From Phenylobacterium sp. (lineage in GTDB: Bacteria; Pseudomonadota; Alphaproteobacteria; Caulobacterales; Caulobacteraceae), in assembly GCF_013822795.1 (NCBI RefSeq), contig NZ_PNLB01000005.1:141432-205431 (forward strand): a stretch of 64,000 bases of DNA, given 5' to 3'. This document shows positions 15,942 through 25,261 of this stretch, piece by piece. The first letter of the stretch is position 1. Every line of letters begins with the position of its first letter. Under the pieces are notes generated by a model. The model had not been told where the DNA came from and did not search any database. It was given only the letters and a program-made list of their open reading frames with translations. Made by a program: the position numbers and the translations under genes.

Positions 15942-16910
15942 TCAGGCCGCCGGGACGACCTGGTCGGCAAACTGGCCGCCCTTGCGGAAGCGGTAGAGAT
16001 AGGTCGGGGCGACGGCTTCCAGCGTCATCGGCGAGGTGACGCCAAGATCGGCCAGGCCCGGCAGGGCGGGGTCGGCGACGTTGTCGGTCTTGAGGACCTC
16101 GACCTGGCCGGCGGTGATCGGCGGCGACAGCGGGGTGATCAGGCCGATCGGCGCGCTGAGCTTGGCCAGGAAGCTGGCGATCCCGAACGGCATTGGGATC
16201 AGGCCACGGCGACGGCCGGTCTCGGCGACCACCAGTTCGACGATCTGGCGCACGGTGAAGACGCCCGGGCCGCCCAGTTCGTAGGTGCGGCCGGCGCAGG
16301 CCGGATCGGTGACCGCGGTGGCCGCGGCGCGGGCCAGGTCGGCGACGTAGATCGGCTGCAACCGGGTCTCGGCCCCGATCAGCGGCAGGACCGGGCTGTA
16401 GACGGCCATCTGGCCGAAGGTGTTCAGCAGCTTGTCGCCCTGACCGAAGACCACCGAGGGCCGCAGGATGACGGCGTCGGGGAATTCGGCGCGGGTGACG
16501 GCCTCGCCCTCGCCCTTGGAGGCGACGTAGTCGGCGGCGCCGGCGGTGTGGGCGCCGATGCCGGAGATCAGCACCAGGCGCTCGACGCCGAGCTCGCGGG
16601 CGGCGCGGGCGACGTTGCGCGCGCCGTCGACATGGACCGCCGCCAGCTTCTGGCGGCCGGTGTCGTGGAAGATGCCGACGGCGTTGACGCAGGCCTGAGC
16701 GCCGTCCAGGGCGCGGCGCACCGAGGCCTCGTCGCGGATGTTAGCCTGGACGACCTCGACCTGGCCGACGTCGCCCATCAGGCGCATCGTGTGGGCCAGG
16801 TGCGGTTGGCGGACGGCCACGCGGATGCGCAGGCCCTGCTTGGCGAGGGCCCGAACGATCTGGGTTCCGATGAAGCCCGATCCGCCGAAGACCGTGACCA
16901 GATCCTGCAT
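15942..16910 (-). CDS. Complex I NDUFA9-like NAD(P)-binding protein
   Basis: A 322-residue atypical short-chain dehydrogenase with an N-terminal Rossmann motif (VTVFGGSGFIGTQIVRALAK, about residues 5-24) and the pattern VNAVGIFHDTGRQKLAAVH characteristic of the NDUFA9/YLP group. The C-terminal half has the conserved LQPIYVADLARA and YELGGPGVFT. Alphaproteobacterial homologues are often annotated as a complex I accessory subunit or NAD-dependent epimerase. A classical Tyr-x3-Lys pair is present as YVASKGEGE. The start is ATG 16910; the frame is open upstream into the tRNA, which cannot be coding. Confidence 0.88.
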   Translation of the reverse strand: MQDLVTVFGGSGFIGTQIVRALAKQGLRIRVAVRQPHLAHTMRLMGDVGQVEVVQANIRDEASVRRALDGAQACVNAVGIFHDTGRQKLAAVHVDGARNVARAARELGVERLVLISGIGAHTAGAADYVASKGEGEAVTRAEFPDAVILRPSVVFGQGDKLLNTFGQMAVYSPVLPLIGAETRLQPIYVADLARAAATAVTDPACAGRTYELGGPGVFTVRQIVELVVAETGRRRGLIPMPFGIASFLAKLSAPIGLITPLSPPITAGQVEVLKTDNVADPALPGLADLGVTSPMTLEAVAPTYLYRFRKGGQFADQVVPAA

Positions 16911-17012
16911 GCCGTGCGTCCGCGTATAAAAAACAAAGAGGGTTCCGAGCCGCCCGGATAGACGAACCGGCCCGGCCCTGCAACGAGACTTCGAATATTG
17001 CGACAGAGCGTG

Positions 17013-17041
17013 TTGACCGCGGCGGAGCGGCGCCCTAAAGA
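17013..17041 (+). promoter_or_regulatory. Candidate promoter of tRNA-Leu
   Basis: TTGACC at 17013-17018 and TAAAGA at 17036-17041 are 17 bp apart, and the tRNA begins 28 bases after the -10 box. The TTGAC/CTANA style resembles housekeeping promoters of Caulobacter. Confidence 0.5.
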
Positions 17042-17068
17042 GCGCCCTCCCCGATCCGAAGGGACCGG

Positions 17069-17152
<84 letters not shown>

Positions 17153-17155
<3 letters not shown>

Positions 17156-17171
17156 CTCTCATGCAGAGTGG
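17153..17171 (+). terminator. Hairpin at the 3' end of tRNA-Leu
   Basis: A 7-bp perfect stem CCACTCT/AGAGTGG with a 5-base loop begins inside the tRNA CCA end. There is no T-run, so it may be a processing or weak termination signal. Confidence 0.4.
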
Positions 17172-17316
17172 CGCTCGTTCAGCTCCCAGACATGATGGAT
17201 CCTGCAGGTTGCGTTGCGCGGCCGCGACAGGTGTACGTCCATGACGCGTCTGCGCCTGTGCGGCGGAGATCGCGCGCTATATAGGGTGGCGCGACGTGAA
17301 GTTTCGGAGACGGTTC

Positions 17317-17934
17317 TTGGCCAATCACCTGCATATCGGCGACCTTCCCGACGGCCTGTTCGCCGACGCCGAGGCCGTGGCGATCGATTCGGAGACCATG
17401 GGCCTGCAACTGGGCCGCGACCCGCTGTGCGTGGTGCAACTGTCCGACGGCAATGGCGACGCCCATCTGGTCCAGCTGGACCGCAAGACCTATGACGCCC
17501 CGAACCTGAAGCGGGTGCTGACCGACCCGAAGATCCTGAAGATCTTCCACTTCGGGCGCTTCGACATCGCCATGTTCCACCTGCATCTGGGGGTGGTCAC
17601 CGCGCCGGTCTACTGCACCAAGATCGCTTCGAAGCTGGCCCGCACCTACACCGACCGCCATGGCCTGAAGGACGTCAGCAAGGAGCTGCTGGGCGTCGAC
17701 ATGTCCAAGGCCCAACAAAGTTCGGACTGGGGCGCGGCCAAGCTCAGCGACGAGCAGATCGCCTACGCCGCCTCCGACGTGCTGCACCTGCACGCCCTGC
17801 GCGCCAAGCTCGACGCCATGCTGGTCCGCGAGGGCCGCGACGGGCTGGCTCGCGCCTGTTTCGACTTCCTCCCGCATCGCGCCCTGCTGGACGTGAGGGG
17901 CTGGGAAGAGGTCGACATCTTCGCGCACGCCTGA
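17317..17934 (+). CDS. rnd: Ribonuclease D, short form
   Basis: A 205-residue 3'-5' exonuclease of the DEDDy type with no HRDC domain, the short form common in alphaproteobacteria. ExoI is AIDSETMGL (about residues 23-31, Asp and Glu), ExoII contains HFGRFDIAMF (about 83-92) and ExoIII YAASDVLHL (about 149-157). The expected role is tRNA 3' maturation and RNA turnover; it lies right after a tRNA gene. The start is the TTG at 17317 because GGAGA is 7 bases upstream; an in-frame GTG at 17296 would add 7 residues. The lptC ATG follows 7 bases after its stop, so these genes are probably co-transcribed. Confidence 0.93.
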   Translation: MANHLHIGDLPDGLFADAEAVAIDSETMGLQLGRDPLCVVQLSDGNGDAHLVQLDRKTYDAPNLKRVLTDPKILKIFHFGRFDIAMFHLHLGVVTAPVYCTKIASKLARTYTDRHGLKDVSKELLGVDMSKAQQSSDWGAAKLSDEQIAYAASDVLHLHALRAKLDAMLVREGRDGLARACFDFLPHRALLDVRGWEEVDIFAHA

Positions 17935-17941
17935 GGCCGGA

Positions 17942-18559
17942 ATGACCCTGGCCGACGCCACAGTCCAACTGCCCGTTCGCCGCGACTTCGAGCGCTGGCG
18001 GCGGCGTTCACGGCTGATCCGGCGGCTGCGGGTCATCCTGCCGGCGCTGATCGTGGCGATCTTGGCGGGATTGCTCGGCTTCATCGCCCACACCACCTTC
18101 CTGGGCCGCGACGCCAAGCCGCGCGAGGCCGACGCCCCGATCGAGCTGGTCAATCCGCGATTCGTCGGCAAGGACGACAAGGGCCGGGCCTTCGTGCTGA
18201 CCGCGGCCACTGCGGTGCGCGACGAGAACGACTATCAGCGGGTGCTGCTGGATAAGCCGGCGCTGATCCTCGACGCCGAGGGGGTCAACCCGACCCGGGT
18301 GACCGCCAAGTCCGGCGTCTATAGCGAGGACCGGCGGGTGCTGAACCTGGACGGCGGGGTCAAGATGAGCGGCGGCGACGTGACGTTCGACACCGCCAGC
18401 TCGATCTTCAACACCGCCACCGGCGAACTCGAGGGCGAGGGGCTGATCTCCGGCGCCTCGTCGCTTGGCGAAATCACAGCGAAGTCCTATGGCGTGTACG
18501 ACAAGGGCGAGCGCCTGGTCTTCAAGGGCGGGGTGCGCGGACGCATCGATTCGAAGTAG
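17942..18559 (+). CDS. lptC: LPS export protein LptC
   Basis: A 205-residue bitopic inner-membrane protein. One transmembrane helix is at about residues 31-51 (LRVILPALIVAILAGLLGFI), followed by a periplasmic beta-jellyroll with the typical KTAKSGVYSEDRRVLNLDGG-like and VFKGGVRGRI repeats. It would bridge LptB2FG and LptA in LPS transport. The ATG at 17942 lies 7 bases after rnd. lptA and lptB follow on the same strand, forming the conserved export cluster. Confidence 0.9.
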   Translation: MTLADATVQLPVRRDFERWRRRSRLIRRLRVILPALIVAILAGLLGFIAHTTFLGRDAKPREADAPIELVNPRFVGKDDKGRAFVLTAATAVRDENDYQRVLLDKPALILDAEGVNPTRVTAKSGVYSEDRRVLNLDGGVKMSGGDVTFDTASSIFNTATGELEGEGLISGASSLGEITAKSYGVYDKGERLVFKGGVRGRIDSK

Positions 18560-18604
18560 AGCTTATGGACTTCACTACTCGAACTTTCGCACCGGGCTTC
18601 CCAA

Positions 18605-19177
18605 ATGGGCTTCATGAGCATGAGCGGGCTTGAAATGACGAAGCTGGCGGCCTTGACCGCTTTTGCCATTGCGCTGGGCGCCGGCCCGGCGGCCGCGCAG
18701 CTCAGCCAGAGTTCCGACGCGCCGGTGGACATCACCGCCGACGCGCTTGAGGTCGTGAACAACCAGTGCCTGTCGATCTGGAGCGGATCGGCCGAAGCGC
18801 TGCAGGACCGCACGCGGCTGCGCGCCGACGTGATCAAGACCTTCTCCAAGCAGCAGGCCGCGCGCCCGGGCGGCGCGAGCGGCGCGTGCGGCGCGCTCGA
18901 CCGCATGGAGGCGATCGGCAACGTCTACTACGTGACGCCGCAGCAGCGGGTGCGCGGCGACAACGCCAACTATGACGTCACCGCCGAACGCATCGTCATC
19001 ACCGGCGACGTGGTCGCCGTGTCCGGCCCGAACGTGATCCGCGGCGACCGGCTGGTGGTCAATGTGGCGACCGGCGACGCGCAGATGCAGTCGGGCGCCA
19101 AGGGCCCCGGCAAGGCGCGCCCGCGCGCGGTCATCTATCCGAACCAGCAGGCGGCGCAGCCCGCCGCCCGGCGCTAG
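18605..19177 (+). CDS. lptA: LPS export periplasmic protein LptA
   Basis: An OstA-family protein of about 190 residues. Several ATGs are possible (18605, 18614, 18620, 18635); the last would give a clean signal peptide starting MTKLAAL and ending GAGPAAA before QLSQ. The mature part starts with PVDITADALEVVNN and includes the repeating jellyroll strands (RVRGDNANYDVTAERIVITG). It would form the periplasmic bridge for LPS. The C-terminal tail is rich in Ala, Gln and Arg. lptB starts 8 bases after the stop. The start choice is the main uncertainty. Confidence 0.9.
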   Translation: MGFMSMSGLEMTKLAALTAFAIALGAGPAAAQLSQSSDAPVDITADALEVVNNQCLSIWSGSAEALQDRTRLRADVIKTFSKQQAARPGGASGACGALDRMEAIGNVYYVTPQQRVRGDNANYDVTAERIVITGDVVAVSGPNVIRGDRLVVNVATGDAQMQSGAKGPGKARPRAVIYPNQQAAQPAARR

Positions 19178-19185
19178 GAGTTCAC

Positions 19186-19947
19186 TTGGCCGAGGCCGAA
19201 CAGTCGTTGCCGGGCCTGGCCGGCGAGGGGCTTGTCGTCGACAACATCGGCAAGTCCTTCCGTAAGCGTGCGGTGGTGAAGGGCGTCTCGCTGCGCCTGG
19301 CGCGCGGCGAGGTCGCGGGCCTGCTCGGCCCCAACGGCGCGGGCAAGACCACCTGCTTTTACATGATCACCGGCCTCATCCCGGCCGACTACGGCTCGAT
19401 CTATCTGGACGGCGAGAACATCACCCGCCAGCCGATGTACCAGCGCGCCCGCATGGGCGTCGGCTATCTGCCGCAGGAAACCTCGATCTTCCGGGCCATG
19501 ACCGTGGAAGAGAACGTCATGGCCGTGGTCGAGCTGCGCGAGCGCAGCCAGACGCGCGCCAAGCAGACGGTGACCGAGTTGCTGCAGGAACTGCGAATCG
19601 AGCATCTGCGCACCTCGCCGGCGGTGTCGCTGTCGGGCGGCGAGCGCCGCCGCGTCGAGATCGCCCGCGCCCTGGCCAGCGAGCCGTCGTTCATGTTGCT
19701 CGACGAGCCGTTCGCCGGCATCGACCCGTTGGCCATCGCCGACATCCGCGAAGTGATCACCTATCTGAAGGGCCGCGGCATCGGCATCCTGATCACCGAC
19801 CACAATGTCCGCGAGACCCTGGACATCATCGACCGCGCCTCGATCATCCACGCCGGCGAGGTGCTGTTCGAAGGCACCCCCGACCAGATCGTCGACAACC
19901 CGGAAGTGCGCCGGGTCTATCTGGGCGAGCGCTTCGGCCAGGACTGA
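19186..19947 (+). CDS. lptB: LPS export ABC transporter ATPase LptB
   Basis: A 253-residue ATPase that powers LPS extraction with LptF and LptG. Walker A is GPNGAGKTT (about residues 48-56), the Q-loop is LPQETSIF, the signature LSGGERRRVEIARAL, Walker B FMLLDEPFAGID, and the H-loop His is in ITDHNVRETL. The start is TTG 19186 with TAGGAG just upstream. In many alphaproteobacteria rpoN follows lptB directly; here a 3.8-kb block intervenes. Confidence 0.96.
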   Translation: MAEAEQSLPGLAGEGLVVDNIGKSFRKRAVVKGVSLRLARGEVAGLLGPNGAGKTTCFYMITGLIPADYGSIYLDGENITRQPMYQRARMGVGYLPQETSIFRAMTVEENVMAVVELRERSQTRAKQTVTELLQELRIEHLRTSPAVSLSGGERRRVEIARALASEPSFMLLDEPFAGIDPLAIADIREVITYLKGRGIGILITDHNVRETLDIIDRASIIHAGEVLFEGTPDQIVDNPEVRRVYLGERFGQD

Positions 19948-20038
19948 TTGCGGGCAAGATCGTCCGCGTCTGGACATTCGCCGCGCAAGTTCCTTCTATG
20001 GCGCCGCCGCGATAGGGCGGTCGGGGATCTTCGTGTTC

Positions 20039-22081
20039 ATGCGTTCCGCCAGCTTGATTCTTGCGGCCTGCGCCGCCCTTTCGGCGACGCCCGCGTTCGC
20101 CCAGGTCGCCGAGGCGCCGTCGCGGGTGTTCGCGCCGCGCGACCTGTTCGGCCTCGAATACGCGTCCGATCCGCAGTTCCGCCCCGACGGTGGGGCCATC
20201 GCCTATGTGCGCGTCGCCAACGACATCATGACCGACCGCGCCCGGCGGTCGATCTGGCTGGTCGATCCCAAGACCGGCGCCCAGACCCCGTTGATCGCCG
20301 ACGAGCGGTCCAATAGCCGGCCGCGCTGGTCGCCGGACGGTCAGCGCCTGGCCTATGTGGTCTCAGGCCCGTCCGGGCCGCAGGTCCACGTCCGCTGGAT
20401 GGCCAGCGGGCGTTCGGCCCAGGTCGCCACCCTGGAGCAGGCGCCCAGCGACCTGACCTGGTCGCCGGACGGCAAGTCGCTGGCGATCCTGATGCTGACC
20501 GCGGGCGAGCCGGCCAAGCTGGGCGCGCCGTTGGCCAAGCCCGAGGGCGCGACCTGGGCCCCGCCGCTGAAGGTCGAGGACCGGATGACCTGGCGCGCCG
20601 ACGGCGACGGCGAACTGAAGCCCGGTTTCTCGCAGGTGTTCGTGGTCTCGGCCGACGGCGGCGCCCCGCGCCAGCTGACTTTCGGCAAGTTCGACGCCGC
20701 TGGGCCGCTGGCCTGGAGCAGCGACAGCCGCAAGGTGCTGTTCTCCACCAACCGCAACAAGGACTGGGAGCGCGATTCCGCCGAGAGCGAGATCTTTGCC
20801 GTCTCGGCGCTCGACGGAACTCTGACCCAGCTGACCCATCGGGTCGGCCCCGATCGCGCGCCGGAGGTGTCGCCGGACGGACGCCAGATCGCCTATCTCG
20901 GCTATGACGACGCCGCGCGGCGCAGCTACGAGAACGTCCAGCTCTATGTGATGGGCGCTGACGGCCAGGGCTCGCGCTCGCTGACCGCAGGCCTGGACCG
21001 CAGCATCGACGCGGCGCAGTGGTCGCACGACGGGCGCAGCCTGGTGGTCTCGTACGACGATCACGGCGTCAAGAAGCTGGCCAAGGTCGGGCTGGACGGC
21101 AAGATCCAGCCGCTGGCCGAGGGCCTGGCGGGACCGGCGCTCGACCGACCCTATACCGGCGGGGACTTCTCGGTGGCCCGCGACGGGGCGGTGGCCTTCA
21201 CGCAGGGCTCGGCCGAGCGGCCGGCGGACATCGCGGTGGCGGGCAAGGGCCAGGCGCGGCGGCTGACGGCGCTGAACGCCGACCTGTTCGCCGGCAAGAC
21301 CTTGGGCAAGGTCGAGAAGCTGGCGGTGACCTCGTCCTATGACGGCAAGCCGATCGACGCCTGGATCGTCACCCCGCCCAACTTCGATCCGGCGAAGAAA
21401 TATCCGCTGGTGCTGGAGATCCATGGCGGGCCGTTCTCGGCCTATGGCCCCTATTTCTCGACCGACAACCAGCTCTATGCGGCGGCCGGGTACGTGGTGG
21501 TCTACTCGAACCCGCGCGGTTCGACCTCGTACGGGGCCGCCTTCGCCAACGAGATCGACAAGACCTATCCCGCCCACGACTACGACGACCTGATCAGCGT
21601 GGTGGACGCCGGGATCGCCAAGGGCTTCGTCGATCCGGCCCGGCTCTATGTCACCGGCGGTTCGGGCGGCGGGCTGCTGACCGCCTGGATCGTCGGCAAG
21701 ACCGACCGATTCAAGGCCGCCGCGGCCCAGAAGCCGGTGATCAACTGGACCAGCCAGGTGCTGACCGTCGACGGGGCCAACTTCATGGCCGACTACTGGT
21801 TCGGCAAGATGCCGTGGGAGGATCCGCAGGGCTATTGGGCGCGCTCGCCGCTGTCGCTGGTCGGCAACGTGAAGACCCCGACCCTGGTGCTGGTCGGCGA
21901 CCGCGACCTGCGCACCCCGGTCGGCGAGTCCGAGCAGTACTACCAGGCCCTGCGCCTGCGCGGGGTGCCGACGGCGTTCGTGCGGGTGCCCGAGGCCTCG
22001 CACGGCGGGCTGGCGGTGCGCCCCTCGCAGTCGGCGGCGCGGGTGCAGGCGATCCTCGCCTGGTTCGAGCGCTACAAGTAG
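20039..22081 (+). CDS. S9 family prolyl-oligopeptidase-type peptidase (secreted)
   Basis: A 680-residue serine peptidase. A signal peptide (about residues 1-22, ending PAFAQ) points to export. Residues about 40-410 form a WD/TolB-like beta-propeller with SPDG repeats, and about 430-680 form the alpha/beta hydrolase domain. The triad is Ser542 (GGSGGG), Asp623 (VGDRDLRTP) and His655 (EASHGG). It resembles dipeptidyl- or acylaminoacyl-peptidases. The ATG at 20039 is preferred because it gives the signal peptide; the frame runs open upstream over lptB. It ends 1 base before the convergent WYL regulator. Confidence 0.93.
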   Translation: MRSASLILAACAALSATPAFAQVAEAPSRVFAPRDLFGLEYASDPQFRPDGGAIAYVRVANDIMTDRARRSIWLVDPKTGAQTPLIADERSNSRPRWSPDGQRLAYVVSGPSGPQVHVRWMASGRSAQVATLEQAPSDLTWSPDGKSLAILMLTAGEPAKLGAPLAKPEGATWAPPLKVEDRMTWRADGDGELKPGFSQVFVVSADGGAPRQLTFGKFDAAGPLAWSSDSRKVLFSTNRNKDWERDSAESEIFAVSALDGTLTQLTHRVGPDRAPEVSPDGRQIAYLGYDDAARRSYENVQLYVMGADGQGSRSLTAGLDRSIDAAQWSHDGRSLVVSYDDHGVKKLAKVGLDGKIQPLAEGLAGPALDRPYTGGDFSVARDGAVAFTQGSAERPADIAVAGKGQARRLTALNADLFAGKTLGKVEKLAVTSSYDGKPIDAWIVTPPNFDPAKKYPLVLEIHGGPFSAYGPYFSTDNQLYAAAGYVVVYSNPRGSTSYGAAFANEIDKTYPAHDYDDLISVVDAGIAKGFVDPARLYVTGGSGGGLLTAWIVGKTDRFKAAAAQKPVINWTSQVLTVDGANFMADYWFGKMPWEDPQGYWARSPLSLVGNVKTPTLVLVGDRDLRTPVGESEQYYQALRLRGVPTAFVRVPEASHGGLAVRPSQSAARVQAILAWFERYK

Positions 22082-22843
22082 CTAGGTCGTCGGCGCGGCC
22101 TGCTGGTCGCGCCGGGCCTCGTACTCCTCGTGGTGGCGGCGACGTTCTTCCTCCAGCGCCTTGCGCCAGCGGGCGCGCAGCAGCGAGGGGCGGTCGGGGT
22201 AGCGGTCTTCGAGGAACTCGGCGGCGACCACGCGGTCGGTGCGGAAGTTGCGGAAGTCGGTGCGCAGTTCGCACCAACCGACCAGCATCCGCACCGTCTC
22301 ATGATAGCCGACGGTGACCGGCCAAACGGTGCGGCGGCTCTCGCGGTCCTGTTCGTCGCGGTAGTGCAGGGTGATCTTGCGGCCGGCGCGGATGGCGGCG
22401 CGCACCTGGGCCATATCGAGCTGGTCGGGCGGGGCGGTGCGCCAGCCGGGCACGGCGCGACCGGCGGGTTCCAGCACGTAGGGGCGCAGGCGTTCGGGCA
22501 CCGAGGCGCTGATCTTGGCGATCAGGTCCTGGGCGGCGCGGGCCAGCGAGGGGTCGCCGCGGCTGGCCACCCATTGGGCCCCGAGCACCGCGGCCTCGAT
22601 CTCGTCGGGGGTGAGCATCAGCGGCGGCAGATCGAAGCCCTGATCGAGCACGTAGCCCATGCCGGCCTCGCCGCGGATCGGCACCCGCTGGCCCATCAGG
22701 GTGGCGATGTCGCGATAGACCGTGCGCTTGGAGGTTTCGAGTTCCTCGGCGATGGCGTCGGCCGTGATCGGCGCGCGCGCCCGGCGCATGATCTGGATGA
22801 TCTGAAACAGGCGATCGGCGCGACGCATGGAGATCCGCTTCAT
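22082..22843 (-). CDS. YafY-type HTH/WYL domain transcriptional regulator
   Basis: A 253-residue regulator. The N-terminus is an HTH_11 domain (RADRLFQIIQIMRRARAPIT, then AIAEELETSKRTVYRDIATL, residues about 8-48). The C-terminal WYL domain is at about 135-230, with ITLHYRD, TVWPVTVGYH, MLVGWCELRTDFRNFRTDRV. Start ATG 22843, or ATG 22828 five residues later. It is divergent from a GST-like gene, and a 22-bp inverted repeat lies between them, so it probably regulates itself and that gene. WYL domains usually sense small ligands or nucleic acid; the ligand here is unknown. Confidence 0.9.
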   Translation of the reverse strand: MKRISMRRADRLFQIIQIMRRARAPITADAIAEELETSKRTVYRDIATLMGQRVPIRGEAGMGYVLDQGFDLPPLMLTPDEIEAAVLGAQWVASRGDPSLARAAQDLIAKISASVPERLRPYVLEPAGRAVPGWRTAPPDQLDMAQVRAAIRAGRKITLHYRDEQDRESRRTVWPVTVGYHETVRMLVGWCELRTDFRNFRTDRVVAAEFLEDRYPDRPSLLRARWRKALEEERRRHHEEYEARRDQQAAPTT

Positions 22844-22866
22844 GGGGCTGGAGCATCGGCCTGCGA

Positions 22867-22888
22867 TGCTGACAGCATGGTGGCAGCA
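22867..22888. promoter_or_regulatory. Candidate operator of the WYL regulator
   Basis: TGCTGACA-6 bp-TGGCAGCA forms an inverted repeat with 8-base arms and one mismatch. It is 24 bases upstream of the regulator ATG and 43 bases upstream of the GST-like ATG, in the only space between the two divergent genes. Confidence 0.55.
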
Positions 22889-22930
22889 GCCGGGTTCTAA
22901 GCCAACGGAGTTCTTTCAGGGAGAGACTCC

Positions 22931-23674
22931 ATGATCACGCTTTACGGAGCCGGCGCGAACTTCGGGCTGCCCGAAGTCAGCCCCTATGTGACCAAGACCG
23001 AGGTCCATCTGCGCATGGCGGGCCTGGCCTACGCCAAGCAAGCCGCGCCGCCGCAGATGTCGCCCAAGGGCCAGTTGCCGTGGATGGACGATGACGGCGA
23101 GCTGATCGCCGACAGCCACTTCATCCGCCTGCACCTGGAGCGGAAGTACGGCGTCGACTTCGACGAGGGCCTGAGCGTGGCCGAGCGGGCGCAGGCCTGG
23201 GCCATCGAGCGGATGGTCGAAAATCACCTGGGCTGGACGTTGGTCAACGTCCGCTGGCTGATCCCGGAGAACTACGCGAAGGGCCCGGCGCAGTTCTTCA
23301 GCGCCCTGCCGCCGGCGATGCAGGACGACATGCGCCGCGACATCCAGGGCCGCATCGGCGAGAGCCTGCGCGCCGTCGGCATCGGCCGCCATACGGATGA
23401 TGAGATCCTGGGCCTGGGCGTGCGTTCGCTGGCGGCGCTGTCGGCGCTGCTGGGCGACAAGCCGTTCCTGATGGGCGCGCGGCCGACCGGCGTCGACGCC
23501 GTCGCCTTCGGCGTGCTGGCCGGGCTGATGATTCCGTTCTTCGAGGCGCCGATCCGCGAGCGGGCGATGAGCTTTGACAACCTGGCCGGTTATGTCGATC
23601 GGATGATGGCCGGGGTCTATCCGGAGTTCGCCTGGACGCCGCTCAACCAGCGGTCGGAATTCATGGCCGCGTAA
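22931..23674 (+). CDS. Glutathione S-transferase-like (metaxin/FAX type) protein
   Basis: A 247-residue protein with a thioredoxin-like N-terminal domain (LRMAGLAYAKQAAPPQMSPK, GQLPWMDDDGELIADSHFI) and an all-alpha C-terminal domain with MGARPTGVDAVAFGVLAG. This layout matches the failed-axon-connections/metaxin branch of GSTs rather than classical detoxifying enzymes. The ATG is preceded by GGGAGAG. Control by the divergent WYL regulator is likely from the shared operator region. The substrate is not known. Confidence 0.85.
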   Translation: MITLYGAGANFGLPEVSPYVTKTEVHLRMAGLAYAKQAAPPQMSPKGQLPWMDDDGELIADSHFIRLHLERKYGVDFDEGLSVAERAQAWAIERMVENHLGWTLVNVRWLIPENYAKGPAQFFSALPPAMQDDMRRDIQGRIGESLRAVGIGRHTDDEILGLGVRSLAALSALLGDKPFLMGARPTGVDAVAFGVLAGLMIPFFEAPIRERAMSFDNLAGYVDRMMAGVYPEFAWTPLNQRSEFMAA

Positions 23675-23756
23675 ACGAAGCTGCGCCGTGCGGTTAACAC
23701 TTCGGTTGGGATGAGCGCGCTAACCTCGCCAGCAAGAAACAGGCCAGGAGGCGGAT

Positions 23757-25250
23757 TTGGCGCTCGGCGCGCGTTTGGAGCTGAGGCAAGGGCAGGGGCT
23801 GGTCATCACGCCCCAGCTGCAGCAGGCGATCAAGCTGCTGCAGCTCTCGAACCTTGAGCTCGAAGCCTTCGTCGAGGGCGAGCTGGAGCGCAACCCGCTG
23901 CTGCAGCGCGACGAGCGCGAATCAGAGCCCGACCGCGAGGAGCAGCCGCGCAGCGAGGCCGACGATCACTCGGCCGACCAGATCAGCGACCACGCCGCTG
24001 CGGCCGACATGGACACCTCGCACGACCAGGCCTCGCCCGGCGAGCACGCCACCGGCGACGCGCAGGAAGCCCAGCACGCGGGCGGCGCGGTCGACTGGTC
24101 GAAGGCCGGCAAGGGCGGCGGCTTCGAGGACACCGACGACTTCGAAGGCCGGCTGACCCGCGAAAAGACGCTGAGCGAACACCTGCACGACCAGCTGGCG
24201 GTGGCCGGACTGACGCCGACGCAGAACGCCATCGCCGCCATCCTGATCGACGGGGTCGACGAGGGCGGCTACCTGCGCGTCGACCTGATCGAAACCGCCG
24301 AGCGGCTGGGCTGCGAACTGGCCGCGGTCGAGGGCGTGCTGACCACCCTGCAGGGTTTCGAGCCGACCGGCGTCTTCGCCCGCGACGTGCGCGAGTGCCT
24401 GATGCTGCAGCTCAAGGAACGCGACCGCTGCGATCCGGCGATGGTGGCGCTGCTCGACAATCTGGAATTGCTCGCCCGCCGTGACATGGCCGCCTTGCGC
24501 AAGGTCTGCGGCGTCGACGACGAGGACATGCGCGACATGGTCGCCGAGCTGCGCGGCCTGACCCCGCGGCCCGGCGCGGCGTTCGGCGGTGAGCCGAGCC
24601 AGCCGGTGGCGCCGGACGTATTCGTGCGCGAAGGCCTGGGCGGCCTGTGGCACGTGGAGCTGAACACCGACACCCTGCCGCGGCTGCTGATCGACCAGCG
24701 CTATCACGCCCGCGTCGCCGGCGGCGCGCGGACCGACCAGGAAAAGGTCTTCGTTTCCGACTGCATGGCCAGCGCCAACTGGCTGGTGAAGAGCCTGGAC
24801 CAGCGGGCCAAGACCATCCTGAAGGTGGCTAGCGAAATCGTGCGCCAGCAGGACGGCTTCCTGGCCTTCGGGGTCGAGCACCTGCGGCCGCTGAACCTGA
24901 AGACCGTGGCCGACGCCATCGGCATGCACGAATCCACTGTCAGCCGGGTGACCTCGAACAAGTACATCGCCACGCCGCGCGGCATGTTCGAGCTGAAGTT
25001 CTTCTTCACCTCCTCGATCGCCTCGACCTCGGGCGGGGAAGCGCACTCGGCCGAGAGCGTGCGCCACAAGATCAAGCAGCTGATCGACACCGAGCGCGGC
25101 GAGCGCGACGTGCATTCGGACGACCGGATCGTCGAGATCCTCAAGGAGACCGGCGTCGACATCGCTCGCCGGACCGTCGCCAAGTACCGCGAGGCGATGC
25201 GCATTCCTTCGTCGGTCGAGCGCCGGCGGGTGCTGAAGGAAGCGGTCTAG
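23757..25250 (+). CDS. rpoN: RNA polymerase sigma-54 factor
   Basis: A 497-residue sigma-54. Region I is the glutamine- and leucine-rich segment (ITPQLQQAIKLLQLSNLELE, residues about 18-37), region II is the acidic stretch at about 60-125, and region III holds the core-binding and HTH parts. The RpoN box is ARRTVAKYRE at about residue 470. The start is TTG 23757, preceded by AGGAGG. It would direct nitrogen, flagellar and developmental genes. It stands alone: lptB is 3.8 kb upstream and hpf 7 kb downstream. A family B repeat follows the stop and may end transcription. Confidence 0.97.
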   Translation: MALGARLELRQGQGLVITPQLQQAIKLLQLSNLELEAFVEGELERNPLLQRDERESEPDREEQPRSEADDHSADQISDHAAAADMDTSHDQASPGEHATGDAQEAQHAGGAVDWSKAGKGGGFEDTDDFEGRLTREKTLSEHLHDQLAVAGLTPTQNAIAAILIDGVDEGGYLRVDLIETAERLGCELAAVEGVLTTLQGFEPTGVFARDVRECLMLQLKERDRCDPAMVALLDNLELLARRDMAALRKVCGVDDEDMRDMVAELRGLTPRPGAAFGGEPSQPVAPDVFVREGLGGLWHVELNTDTLPRLLIDQRYHARVAGGARTDQEKVFVSDCMASANWLVKSLDQRAKTILKVASEIVRQQDGFLAFGVEHLRPLNLKTVADAIGMHESTVSRVTSNKYIATPRGMFELKFFFTSSIASTSGGEAHSAESVRHKIKQLIDTERGERDVHSDDRIVEILKETGVDIARRTVAKYREAMRIPSSVERRRVLKEAV

Positions 25251-25261
25251 CCGGCCGCCGC

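Noticed and set aside
22956-23674. Classical detoxifying glutathione transferase
   Set aside because: The N-terminal glutathione motif and C-terminal layout fit the metaxin/FAX branch better, so no detoxification role is claimed.
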